64,000 nt of DNA from Pseudomonadota bacterium. Its GTDB lineage: Bacteria; Pseudomonadota; Gammaproteobacteria; Burkholderiales; JAJZUU01. Shown here in pieces: positions 16,974 through 26,364 of the stretch. The translations under genes and the position numbers were made by a program. The notes under the pieces are model-generated. The model did no database searches. It was not told the DNA's origin and saw nothing but the letters and a program-made list of their open reading frames with translations. The stretch lies in NCBI GenBank assembly GCA_021848325.1, contig JAJZUU010000005.1, forward strand, positions 1-64,000, given 5' to 3'. Positions within the stretch are counted from its first letter, which is position 1. Each line of letters starts with the position of its first letter.

Positions 16974-18689
16974 ATGTCCATGACCCGTCGCGAATTCCTG
17001 CAAGTCCTGGCCGTGGCAGCGGCTTCCGGCTTTGCGCTGGACAGCAAACAGGCCCTTGCCGGGGACATCCCAGGCAACTTCTATAACCTGCCGAAGTTCG
17101 GCAACGTCTCGCTGCTGCACTTCACCGACTGCCACGCCCAGTTGTTGCCGATCTATTTCCGCGAGCCCAACGTCAATATCGGCGTGGGCAAGAGCGAGGG
17201 CAAGCCGCCGCATCTGGTGGGCGAGCACCTGCTGAAGTATTTTCACATCAAGCCCGGCACCGCCGATGCTTATGCATTCACCTATCTTGATTTCGAACGG
17301 GCCGCGCGCACCTATGGCAAGGTCGGCGGGTTCGCCCACTTGTCCACCCTGATCAAGAAGGTCCGCGCGCAACGTCCCGGCGCCCTCCTGCTGGACGGCG
17401 GCGACAACTGGCAGGGCTCGGCCACTTCCCTTTGGACCAATGGCCAGGACATGGTGGACGCCAGCAAACTGCTGGGCGTCAACGTCATGACCGGCCATTG
17501 GGAATTCACCTTCGGCGCCGATCGGGTCAAGCACGTGGTGGACAACGACTTCAAGGGCCACATCGATTTCGTCGCCCATAACGTCAAGACCAAGGATTTC
17601 GGCGACCCGGTATTCAGCCCCTACACCATCAAGAACCTGAACGGGGTGCAGGTCGCCGTTATCGGCCAGGCCTTCCCCTACACCCCGATCGCCAACCCCG
17701 GCTTCCTGGTCCCCGACTGGACCTTCGGCATCCAGGACGATCACCTGCAGCAAATGGTGAACGAGGCGCGCGGAAAAGGCGCCCAGGTGGTGATCGTGCT
17801 GTCCCACAACGGCATGGACGTGGACCTCAAGATGGCGAGCCGGGTCACCGGCATCGACGCCATCATGGGCGGCCACACCCACGACGGGATACCCGCCCCC
17901 AGCATCGTCAAGAACGCCAAGGGCCAGACCCTGGTGACCAACGCCGGCTCCAACGGCAAGTTCCTGGGCGTGCTGGACCTCGACGTCAAGGGCGGCAAGG
18001 TGGCGGGCTACAAGTACAAGCTGCTGCCGGTGTTCTCCAACATGCTGGAGCCCGATGCAGAGATGGCCGCCCTGATCAAGAAAGTCCGGGCGCCCTACGA
18101 GGCAAAACTCAACGAAAAGCTCGCGGTGACCGAGGAGGTGCTGTATCGCCGCGGCAACTTCAACGGCACCTTCGACCAGGTGATCCTGGACGCCATGCTG
18201 GAGGTGCGGGGTGCGGATCTCGCCTTCTCCCCCGGCTTCCGCTGGGGCACGTCCCTGCTTCCGGGCGACCCCGTCACCATGGAGCGGGTGATGGACCAGA
18301 CCGCCATCACCTACCCCACCAGCACCCTGAACGAAATGACGGGCGAGATGGTCAAGATGGTGATGGAAGACGTCTGCGACAACCTGTTCAACCCGGACCC
18401 CTACTATCAGCAAGGGGGAGACATGGTGCGCGTGGGCGGGCTGACCTATACCTGCGATCCCGTGCAGAAAATGGGCAAGCGCATCAGCAACATGATGCTG
18501 AAGGGCAAGCCCATCGACCCGAACAAGAAGTACAAGGTCGCGGGCTGGGCCTCGGTGCAGGAAGGGGTGACCGGCGAGCCGATTTGGGACGTGGTGGCCA
18601 CCTACCTGCGGGACAAGAAGGTGATCAAGTCGGTCAAGCTCAACACCCCGAAACTGATCGGCATGAAAAACAATCCCGGCATTGCGTAG
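16974..18689 (+). CDS. soxB: SoxB, thiosulfohydrolase
   Basis: 571 aa from the ATG at 16974 (MSMTRREFLQ). It has a Tat signal and belongs to the dimanganese metallophosphatase/5-nucleotidase fold. Metal-site motifs include HFTDCHAQ, GGDNWQGS, LSHNGMD and GGHTHDG. SoxB hydrolyses the terminal sulfone from SoxY-bound thiosulfate to release sulfate. GAGGAG lies 11 nt upstream. Last gene of the sox cluster; a strong terminator follows, so there is no soxCD downstream. Confidence 0.97.
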   Translation: MSMTRREFLQVLAVAAASGFALDSKQALAGDIPGNFYNLPKFGNVSLLHFTDCHAQLLPIYFREPNVNIGVGKSEGKPPHLVGEHLLKYFHIKPGTADAYAFTYLDFERAARTYGKVGGFAHLSTLIKKVRAQRPGALLLDGGDNWQGSATSLWTNGQDMVDASKLLGVNVMTGHWEFTFGADRVKHVVDNDFKGHIDFVAHNVKTKDFGDPVFSPYTIKNLNGVQVAVIGQAFPYTPIANPGFLVPDWTFGIQDDHLQQMVNEARGKGAQVVIVLSHNGMDVDLKMASRVTGIDAIMGGHTHDGIPAPSIVKNAKGQTLVTNAGSNGKFLGVLDLDVKGGKVAGYKYKLLPVFSNMLEPDAEMAALIKKVRAPYEAKLNEKLAVTEEVLYRRGNFNGTFDQVILDAMLEVRGADLAFSPGFRWGTSLLPGDPVTMERVMDQTAITYPTSTLNEMTGEMVKMVMEDVCDNLFNPDPYYQQGGDMVRVGGLTYTCDPVQKMGKRISNMMLKGKPIDPNKKYKVAGWASVQEGVTGEPIWDVVATYLRDKKVIKSVKLNTPKLIGMKNNPGIA

Positions 18690-18709
18690 CCCCCCGCCAC
18701 GGCGGGCTG

Positions 18710-18740
18710 AAAAGGGGGCCTTGCGGGCCCCTTTTTCTTT
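18710..18740 (+). terminator. Rho-independent terminator after soxB
   Basis: Stem AAAAGGGGGCC / GGGCCCCTTTTT with a short loop, followed by a T-rich tail (CTTTTTCTTT), 20 bp after the soxB stop. Closes the sox operon before macA. Confidence 0.85.
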
Positions 18741-18766
18741 GTCGCCACGGCTGCAGCGCGCCCCCT

Positions 18767-18792
18767 GCATGCCCGGCCCGGCATGCTAAAAT
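18767..18792 (+). promoter_or_regulatory. Possible promoter/operator for the macA-like operon
   Basis: A dyad GCATGCC (18767-18773) / GGCATGC (18780-18786) lies directly before a TAAAAT -10-like box (18787-18792). No good -35 is visible, which fits an activator-dependent or weak promoter. The macA-like gene starts 107 bp downstream. Confidence 0.3.
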
Positions 18793-18899
18793 AGGTCCTT
18801 TCGCGCGCCCGCCCGGGGCGGGCGGCCGCAGCAGGAACTAATTCCCGCCTTCGAACTCAATAAACACGCATTTCTTATCGGAATCCAACTGGCCATCCC

Positions 18900-20041
18900 A
18901 TGACGCAAACCCACTCCCGGCGCGGCAAGCTGCTGACCCTCCTGCTGCTTGCCGCTGCCCTGGGCACCGGCTGGCACTTCTGGTCCAAGGATCGCGGGGC
19001 GCAGCAGGCCCAGTACCGCACCCAGCCGGTGGACCGGGGCGACATCGTCCAGACCATTGCCGCCAACGGCACGCTTAACCCGGTGGTGCTGGTCAACGTG
19101 GGCACCCAGGTCTCCGGAACGGTCAAGCAACTCCATGCGGATTTCAACGACCGCGTGGCCAAGGGGCAAATCCTGGCCGAGCTGGACCCCTCCCTGTTCC
19201 TCGCCCAGCAGGCCCAGGACCAGGCAAGTCTGCTGAGCGCCCAGTCCAGCCTCAAGCTGGCCCGCATCAAGGAGCGGCAGCAACGCGCCCTTCAGCACCG
19301 GGGCTTCGTCTCGGAGGTGGACCTCGATCAGGCCGCGCAGGCGGTGGAGGCCGCCCGGGCCCAGGTCGCCCAGGCCCAGGCCCAACTGAAAAGAGACGAG
19401 ACCAACCTGCGCTATACCGTCATCCGCTCCCCGATCTCCGGCGTGGTGGTGGCGCGCAATGTGGACCTGGGGCAGACCGTCGCCGCCAGCTTCCAGACCC
19501 CCACCCTGTTCCAGATCGCCCAGGATCTGCGCCAGATGCAAATCGACACCAGCGTGGCGGAGGCGGACGTGGGCGACATCCACATCGGGCAGCCGGTGCG
19601 GTTCACCGTGGACGCCTTCCCCGATGCGACCTTTTTCGGCACCGTGAAGCAGGTCCGCCTCAACCCCACCATCCAGCAGAACGTCGTCACCTACAACGTG
19701 GTGGTGGCCGTGAACAACGCCGAGGGCAAACTCATGCCGGGCATGACCGCCCATGTGCACATCACCGTCGAAAGCCGCAAGAACGTGCTGCGCATCCCCA
19801 ACGCAGCATTGCGGTTCGAGCCCAAGCAGGGAGCGGAAACCGACGGAGGCGAACCGGGAACCTCCGTTTATCGCCTGGGGGCGGACAACAAGCTGACCTT
19901 GGTCAAGGTCAAAACAGGCATCACCGACAACACCTTCACCGAACTTGTCGGCGGCGACCTGCGGCCCGGCGACAAGCTGGCAGTCCGGCAGGTCGGCCAG
20001 GACCGGGACAAGGACTCCGGCGGCTTCAAGTTCAGGCTGTG

Positions 20042-20042
<1 letters not shown>
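18900..20042 (+). CDS. MacA-like periplasmic adaptor (membrane fusion protein)
   Basis: 380 aa. An N-terminal membrane anchor (about 11-25), biotinyl-lipoyl-like half-motifs (GTQVSGTVKQL and IRSPISGVVVARNVDLGQTV) flanking a coiled coil (about 98-155), then beta-barrel and membrane-proximal domains. Adaptor of a MacAB-type exporter that links the ABC permease to a TolC-like outer-membrane channel. Its stop overlaps the ATPase start (TGATG). Substrate unknown; macrolides, peptides or lipids are possible for the family. Confidence 0.9.
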
Positions 20043-20779
<737 letters not shown>

Positions 20780-20781
20780 TC

Positions 20782-20988
20782 CTAGGAGCCTGTCGGACTT
20801 GAAGAATCGAAGCGAAGCGGGTCAGGCAGGCAAGCCGCGTAGCGGCTGCTCGCAAAATTCGGCTGGCCGAGGACAGATTTTGTCGATTTTGCAGGTCAAT
20901 AGTCGTTCTATTGACCAAAAAAGCGGCGGAATATGGACCGGTCAGGTGGATTTGCAGCCGATTTCCTTTAAGTCCGACAGGCTCCTAG
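20782..20988. mobile_element. MITE family 1, copy 2 (longest copy, 207 bp with CTAG ends)
   Basis: Bounded by CTAGGAGCCTGTCGGACTT (20782-20800) and its perfect complement (20970-20988). Read as a transposon it is a 15-bp inverted repeat, GAGCCTGTCGGACTT, flanked by CTAG target duplications. It carries 39 bp in the left half that copy 3 lacks, and the same GGTCAATAG/CTATTGACC hairpin. No coding capacity. It lies 2 bp after the ABC ATPase stop codon. Confidence 0.9.
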
Positions 20989-21276
20989 ATTCCTCAGTTG
21001 GACGGGGTGGAGTGTGCGGTTTTTGGGGTGCATGGCAAGGCGCAACGACGAGGAATGGTTGTTCCATTCCAAGGAGTTGCACCCGTAAAGGGTGTCCCCG
21101 CCGGGAGCGGCAGCAAAGCTGCTCGCTCCGGCGAGACAACGCCGCCATGCGCTCCAAAAACCGTGCAATCTACCCCGTAGCGAACTCACCCAGTAGGTGC
21201 GACGGTAAAACTGCACATAAAGCCAGTGAAGTTATTGCGCTACGCCTTTCGATGAGCGGTCAACTGAGGAATCTAG
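20985..21276. mobile_element. MITE family 2 inserted back-to-back with family 1
   Basis: Bounded by CTAGATTCCTCAGTTG (20985-21000) and its perfect complement (21261-21276); it shares its left CTAG with the right CTAG of the preceding element. The inside can fold into a long imperfect hairpin (GGTTTTTGGGGTGCATGGC near 21019 pairing with a complement near 21145-21165) and a smaller one (GGAATGGTTGTTCCATTCC). No transposase. Its right inverted repeat contributes GAGGA at 21266-21270, 7 nt before the permease ATG. Confidence 0.85.
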
Positions 21277-21277
21277 G

Positions 21278-22501
21278 ATGATCTGGGCCTCCATCGTCTC
21301 CGAAGCTTGGCGCGCCATGTCCACGAACCGGCTGCGCGCCGGCCTGACCATGCTCGGCATGATCATCGGCGTGGCCTCCGTGGTGCTGATGCTCGCCATC
21401 GGCCAGGGCGCCCAGTCCATGGTCAACCAGTCCATCGCCAGCATGGGCAGCAACCTGTTCATCATCCTGCCGGGCGCCACCACCTCCGGCGGCCTGCGCT
21501 TCGGCGCCGGCACCGCGCCCACCTTGACCCTGGACGACGCCCGGGACATCGCCCGGCTGCCTTCCATCAAGGCCGTGGCCCCCATGTTCCCAGGCAACGC
21601 GCAACTGGTCTACGGACCCAACAACTGGAGCACCCTGGTCTACGGCACCACCCCGGCGTACCTGGAAGTACGCAGTTGGAGCATCGCCGCCGGCCGGGCC
21701 TTCAGCGACAGCGACGTGCGTTCCGCATCAAGGGTGGTGATCCTCGGCCAGACCGTGGCCAAGAAGCTGTTCGGCAGCCTCGACCCGGTCGGCAAGACCG
21801 TGCGCATCAAGGACAGCCCGTACCTGGTCATCGGCCTGCTGGGGGCCAAGGGACAAAGCCTCGATGGACGCGACCAGGACGACAGTGCCCTGGTGCCGGT
21901 GACCACCGCCCAGACCAAGCTGTTCGGCAACCCGTTTCCCGGCACCGTGCGCTTCATCATGGCCCAGGCCAGGTCGGACAGGGAAATGGCCGAGGCGGAG
22001 CAGGACATCACCCGGTTGCTGCATAGCCGCCACCGCATCCCGCAAGGCGGGGAGAACGACTTCAGCGTGACCAACCTCACCGCCCTGGCCCAGTCCGCGG
22101 CCAGCGCCACCCGCGTCCTGTCCCTGCTGCTGGGGGCCATCGCCTCCATCTCCCTCATCGTAGGCGGTATCGGCATCATGAACATCATGCTGGTGTCGGT
22201 CACCGAACGCACCCGGGAGATCGGCATCCGCATGGCCATCGGCGCGCGCCGCCGCGACATCCTGCTGCAGTTCCTGGTGGAGGCGCTGATGATCTGCATC
22301 ATCGGCGGGCTGGCGGGGGTCGTCATCGGCGTCGGCGGCGCCTGGCTGGTCAGCCGGATCGCCGACATGACCGTGGTCGTCACCCTGGGGGCGATCGGCG
22401 TCTCGTTCCTGTTCGCCGCCGCCATCGGCATCTTCTTCGGCTGGTACCCCGCGCGCAAGGCGGCCTGGCTGAAGCCGGTGGAGGCATTACGCTATGAATA
22501 G
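21278..22501 (+). CDS. MacB-type ABC transporter permease
   Basis: 407 aa with the MacB/FtsX-type layout: one N-terminal helix (about 20-45), a large periplasmic MacB_PCD domain (about 45-250), then three C-terminal helices with GGIGIMNIMLVSVTERTREIGIRMAIGA. Partner of the ATPase at 20042 and the adaptor at 18900. Before the two MITE insertions the ATPase stop and this ATG would have been only about 7 bp apart. It is now separated by roughly 500 bp, yet the frame is intact, so the gene is probably still used. Confidence 0.93.
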   Translation: MIWASIVSEAWRAMSTNRLRAGLTMLGMIIGVASVVLMLAIGQGAQSMVNQSIASMGSNLFIILPGATTSGGLRFGAGTAPTLTLDDARDIARLPSIKAVAPMFPGNAQLVYGPNNWSTLVYGTTPAYLEVRSWSIAAGRAFSDSDVRSASRVVILGQTVAKKLFGSLDPVGKTVRIKDSPYLVIGLLGAKGQSLDGRDQDDSALVPVTTAQTKLFGNPFPGTVRFIMAQARSDREMAEAEQDITRLLHSRHRIPQGGENDFSVTNLTALAQSAASATRVLSLLLGAIASISLIVGGIGIMNIMLVSVTERTREIGIRMAIGARRRDILLQFLVEALMICIIGGLAGVVIGVGGAWLVSRIADMTVVVTLGAIGVSFLFAAAIGIFFGWYPARKAAWLKPVEALRYE

Positions 22502-22601
22502 TGGGGACACCGCTATACCTGGCGGCCCTAGACCGCTAGAATCCCGCACTTGGCTACCCCCTTTGATCCCTCCAACATAAAATCGGCCCAATCCCTCTGT
22601 C

Positions 22602-23555
22602 ATGCACCATCGTCTTATCAAGATCATAAAGCGTACCTGGGGGGCGGTCTTTCTAGTCTTTGGCCTCTCCTTCATGGTGCGCTATTTCACGCAAGAAACG
22701 CAGCACCTGGGGCGGCCGTTGAATTTTTCACTGGATTTCATCGGGATAACGGCCTTGTTTCAGATGGGGTTCTGGCTACTGGCAAGTGTGATCTGGAAGC
22801 AAATCGTCCGATCGACGTCCGGGGCCGGTATTTCCCTTTTGGATAGTTTTGCGCAAATAGCCGCCGTGAGCATCGGCAAGTATCTGCCGGGCAAGGTGTG
22901 GGGCATGGTGGTCAGAGGCGCCCACATGAAATCGAGGGGAGCGAACGTCGGTGACGTGCTCGTCGCCACATTCCACGAACAGTACTTGTTGCTCGGCAGC
23001 GCCCTGGCCCTGAGCACTCTGCTCGGCGTCTTCCTATTCCATGAACGCTGGGCCTGGGGGGTAATAGCCCTCGTAATCGTCGGCGTGCTGCTGGGCAAAC
23101 CGGTGCAGCATTTCGGCATTCGGCTATTCTTCTACTTCTGGCGAAAAGCGGGGCGTACCGTTCCTGAGAACTACGCACTGGCAATGCCGACGGCCACCTA
23201 TCTCAAGCTCTTTCTCGAATTCCTTCTGCTGTGGGTCTTGAACGGTTGTGTGTTCGCCTCACTATATTTTGCGTTCTTTCACAATCCCTACCCGGCCAGT
23301 CTTCCTCTCACCATGATTCTCGCAAACACCGTCGGAATCACAGCCGGGTTCCTTGCACTGTTTGCCCCCGGCGGAATCGGGGTACGGGAAGCCGTTGCCA
23401 GCGCCATTCTGGCTCACAGCATGCCGCTGAACGACGCCGTCTTCCTTACCCTGATCTATCGTTTATGGGTGGTGGCAATGGAAATGCTGAGCGGGCTCGC
23501 TTTCATTGCTAGCGCCGCACGTCTCCGGCGCAGCTCCCGGACGGAAGAAATTTGA
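22602..23555 (+). CDS. Flippase-like integral membrane protein (LPG synthase TM/UPF0104 family)
   Basis: 317 aa with about eight predicted membrane helices. The motif LFAPGGIGVREA (about 258-269) is characteristic of the lysylphosphatidylglycerol synthase TM-domain family, which includes AglD-like and other glycan-related membrane proteins. Such proteins often accompany polyprenyl-linked sugar pathways. It is translationally coupled (TGATG) to the methyltransferase that follows. Substrate unknown; a role in glycan or lipid-linked sugar transport is inferred. Confidence 0.8.
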   Translation: MHHRLIKIIKRTWGAVFLVFGLSFMVRYFTQETQHLGRPLNFSLDFIGITALFQMGFWLLASVIWKQIVRSTSGAGISLLDSFAQIAAVSIGKYLPGKVWGMVVRGAHMKSRGANVGDVLVATFHEQYLLLGSALALSTLLGVFLFHERWAWGVIALVIVGVLLGKPVQHFGIRLFFYFWRKAGRTVPENYALAMPTATYLKLFLEFLLLWVLNGCVFASLYFAFFHNPYPASLPLTMILANTVGITAGFLALFAPGGIGVREAVASAILAHSMPLNDAVFLTLIYRLWVVAMEMLSGLAFIASAARLRRSSRTEEI

Positions 23556-24367
23556 TGAACAACGAAAAATTCGACCAAGCGAGTTATTGGCAGCAACGGG
23601 TAACAGGGCAGATCGATCTGGGCGTGGTCGGGCACCGATCCCTGGGACGGGCTTATAACGAATTCATCTACCGGCGGCGCGTCGAAGTGCTGACCGCCAC
23701 GCTCGCGTCTTTGAACCTTGATCCGACCCAATTGAGTGTGCTGGATATCGGCTGCGGCAGCGGATTCTACGTGGAGTTATGGCGGAGCCTGGGCGTTTCG
23801 ACGCTTACCGGGATCGACATATCCCAAGAGAGCGTGAACCGGATGGCATCGAAATACCCCGGCTACACGTTCATGCAAGCGGACGTGACCCAGACCTCCG
23901 CCGTGGGAGAAATCAAAGAAAAGTTCTCGGTCGTCACCATTTTTGACGTTCTGTACCACATCACCGACGACCACGCCGCCCGGGCAGCCTTGAGGAACGC
24001 CTCGAACGCCCTTGCAGAAGACGGTCATCTTTTGATCTTCGATCAGCTTCTCGACAAAGACTACTCCTTGCGCCCCCATGTCAAATTCCGCGGCAGGGAA
24101 AATTTCAATCGTCTTTTGCAGGATGCGAATCTTGAACTTATTGGCGCCAAAGGGCTATTCGTTCTGCTGGAACCCCCGGTTTTCGGTTGGAAGCCTCTCG
24201 ATTATTCGATAGCGGGCGCGTATAAGCTGCTGGGCGCCGCCATGCGCCGCTCGGAGCCGCTGGGACATGCAATCGGCCACGTAGCGTACAAACTGGACAA
24301 CGCATTGCGGAAATTGGGAATATCAACGCCGAACCACGAGCTTATCATCGCAACGAGGCGCAAATGA
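23555..24367 (+). CDS. Class I SAM-dependent methyltransferase
   Basis: 270 aa from the ATG at 23555. Motif I VLDIGCGSGFYVELW (about 65-79), the acidic residue in GIDIS (about 90) and motif IV VVTIFDVLYHI are present. The C-terminal part is extended and family-specific. Placed between a flippase-like gene and a UDP-GlcNAc 2-epimerase homologue, with overlaps on both sides, so it may methylate a sugar or lipid-linked glycan. Substrate not predictable. Confidence 0.85.
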   Translation: MNNEKFDQASYWQQRVTGQIDLGVVGHRSLGRAYNEFIYRRRVEVLTATLASLNLDPTQLSVLDIGCGSGFYVELWRSLGVSTLTGIDISQESVNRMASKYPGYTFMQADVTQTSAVGEIKEKFSVVTIFDVLYHITDDHAARAALRNASNALAEDGHLLIFDQLLDKDYSLRPHVKFRGRENFNRLLQDANLELIGAKGLFVLLEPPVFGWKPLDYSIAGAYKLLGAAMRRSEPLGHAIGHVAYKLDNALRKLGISTPNHELIIATRRK

Positions 24368-25461
24368 TCACGTGCTTTATCGGTACGCGGGCGCAGTTGA
24401 TCAAGATGGCGCCCGTGATCCTGGAGATCGAGCGCAGAAAGCTGGATCTCAACCTCGTGTTCACCGGCCAGCACAAGGAAACCATGGAGCAGTTGGTCAG
24501 CGATTTCGGTATCCGAACTCGCGCAATATATCTATACCAGGGCAGGGAAATCACGGGGATCACCCAGATGGCAAAATGGTTCCTGGCCTGTCTGTGGAAA
24601 GCGCTTCGCCATCCGGATGCCTTCGTGCCGAAAACCGCGCCGCCGAACATCACGCTGGTGCACGGCGACACCTTCTCGACGCTCCTTGGGGCCGTCGTCG
24701 GCAGGTTGAAGGGCATCCCCGTCGCCCATATCGAGGCCGGGCTCCGTTCCCACAACGTGTTCCACCCCTTCCCGGAGGAATTGACCCGGCTCATCGTCTT
24801 CCGGCTATCCCGGGTCGCGTTCTGTCCCGGCCCCTGGGCTTATGACAACATGCGACGGTACCGGTCAATTCGCATAGACACCGGGCACAATACCTTGAGG
24901 GATGCCATCGAAATCGCAAAGGCGGCGCCCCCGAAAGCCGACCCGGGTCTTACCGCGGGGGACTACGGCATCTGCTCCATTCACCGCTTCGAAAACATCT
25001 TCGACAGGAAGAGGCTGGCGAAAATATTGGCACTGGTTGAAAAGGCCGCAGCCCGATACCGACTGCTCTTCGTGCTGCACCCGGCGACCCGGAAGAAACT
25101 GGAGCAATTCGGCTTCATGAGCCGGCTGGAAGCCAATCCGAAAATAAAGCTGCTACCGCGCATGGGATACGTCGAATTCGTTCAGCTCATGCAACGGGCC
25201 CGGTTCGTCGTGACGGACGGGGGAGGTAATCAGGAGGAACTATCCTATCTCGGCATCCCTACCCTGTTGATGCGCAAGGCCACGGAGCGCCGGGAAGGTT
25301 TGGGGTCGACCGCCATCCTGAGCGGCTACGACGAAGGCGTGATGGAATTTTTTTTGGCCGGCCTCGATAACAAAGCGCCCACGCCGACAAGTGATCTCGC
25401 GGCCGGCACGGCCTTGCCCTCAAGGCAGATCGTGGACTACATCGAATCCCTGCAATCCTGA
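24364..25461 (+). CDS. UDP-N-acetylglucosamine 2-epimerase (WecB-like, non-hydrolysing)
   Basis: 365 aa. The family would interconvert UDP-GlcNAc and UDP-ManNAc. Conserved catalytic positions are visible: D102 (VHGDT), E124 (HIEAGLRS), the FPEELTR region (E138/E139) and H207 (HRFEN). The usual N-terminal GTRPEAIKMAP motif is GTRAQLIKMAP, keeping R9 and K14 but losing Pro and Glu, and HRRENF is HRFENI. These changes suggest a divergent subfamily or altered sugar nucleotide. Overlaps the methyltransferase gene by ATGA. Ends 15 bp from the convergent GT2 gene. Confidence 0.88.
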   Translation: MITCFIGTRAQLIKMAPVILEIERRKLDLNLVFTGQHKETMEQLVSDFGIRTRAIYLYQGREITGITQMAKWFLACLWKALRHPDAFVPKTAPPNITLVHGDTFSTLLGAVVGRLKGIPVAHIEAGLRSHNVFHPFPEELTRLIVFRLSRVAFCPGPWAYDNMRRYRSIRIDTGHNTLRDAIEIAKAAPPKADPGLTAGDYGICSIHRFENIFDRKRLAKILALVEKAAARYRLLFVLHPATRKKLEQFGFMSRLEANPKIKLLPRMGYVEFVQLMQRARFVVTDGGGNQEELSYLGIPTLLMRKATERREGLGSTAILSGYDEGVMEFFLAGLDNKAPTPTSDLAAGTALPSRQIVDYIESLQS

Positions 25462-25476
25462 TGCGGCCATTTTTCG

Positions 25477-26364
25477 CTAGTCTGGCCGCCGACTCTCGGG
25501 AAAATAGGACTCATCCCGGTCGCTTTCCTTATAGTTCAGCGCGCTCACCTGCTCCGAAACAAGGCCGATCAGGAACACCAACATCGCAGTGATGAACAGC
25601 AGCGCACTCATGTTGGTAAAACGGTGCTCCGTCAGAAAGGTAAACAGGTAATACCCCGCGCCGGTTGCGAAAAAAACCAGACTGATGGGCAAAAACAGCT
25701 TCAGCGGCGAATATAGGGTCCCTATCTTGAAGATAATCAGCAGAAACCGTACCCCGTCCCGGAACACCCGTATATGGCTTTTCCCGACGCGCTGCGGCGC
25801 GAATATCGGCACATAGGCGACGGGAAAACCGGCCCGGAAAAAGCTCATGGTGATCGTGGTCGGGTAGGAAAAGCCGTTCGGCAACAGATAGAGGAATTTC
25901 CGAAACCTGGTCGCCTTCACCGCCCGAAAGCCGGACGTCAGGTCCAAAACCGGCTGATTGACCATCCACGACGCAAGACGGTTGTAGAAACCATTTGCGG
26001 CCGCTCGATGCAGCCCCGCCTGGGAGCCCTTCATCCGGGCCCCGACCGCCATGTCGAACCCTTCGTCCAGCTTTGCCAGCAAGCGCGGGATGTCTTCGGG
26101 CTGGTGTTGGCCGTCCGCATCCATGAACACGAGGACGTCCCCTCTCGCCGCCCGGGCGCCGGTTTTTATCGCCGCACCGTTTCCGAGGCTCACCGGATGG
26201 GAAACTATCCGCACATGATTGGCTTGGCATACGGATGGAGTGTCATCCATAGAGCCGTCATCGACGACCAAAATCTCGGCCTCCGGAAACCGCTGCCGCA
26301 GTTGCGGCAGCAGTCGCTCCAACGAACGGCCTTCGTTCTTTGCGGGAAGAATAATGCTCAGCAT
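25477..26364 (-). CDS. GT2 polyprenyl-phosphate glycosyltransferase (DPM1/GtrB-like)
   Basis: 295 aa. GT-A fold with ILPAKNEG, VVDDGSMDDT and the DxD motif in FMDADGQHQPED (D82/D84), then two C-terminal membrane helices (about 225-245 and 252-272). These enzymes move a hexose from a nucleotide sugar to polyprenyl phosphate on the cytoplasmic face. The start codon directly abuts the stop of the GT-C-like gene upstream, so both are co-transcribed. It probably makes the lipid-linked donor for that enzyme. Sugar identity unknown. Confidence 0.9.
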   Translation of the reverse strand: MLSIILPAKNEGRSLERLLPQLRQRFPEAEILVVDDGSMDDTPSVCQANHVRIVSHPVSLGNGAAIKTGARAARGDVLVFMDADGQHQPEDIPRLLAKLDEGFDMAVGARMKGSQAGLHRAAANGFYNRLASWMVNQPVLDLTSGFRAVKATRFRKFLYLLPNGFSYPTTITMSFFRAGFPVAYVPIFAPQRVGKSHIRVFRDGVRFLLIIFKIGTLYSPLKLFLPISLVFFATGAGYYLFTFLTEHRFTNMSALLFITAMLVFLIGLVSEQVSALNYKESDRDESYFPESRRPD

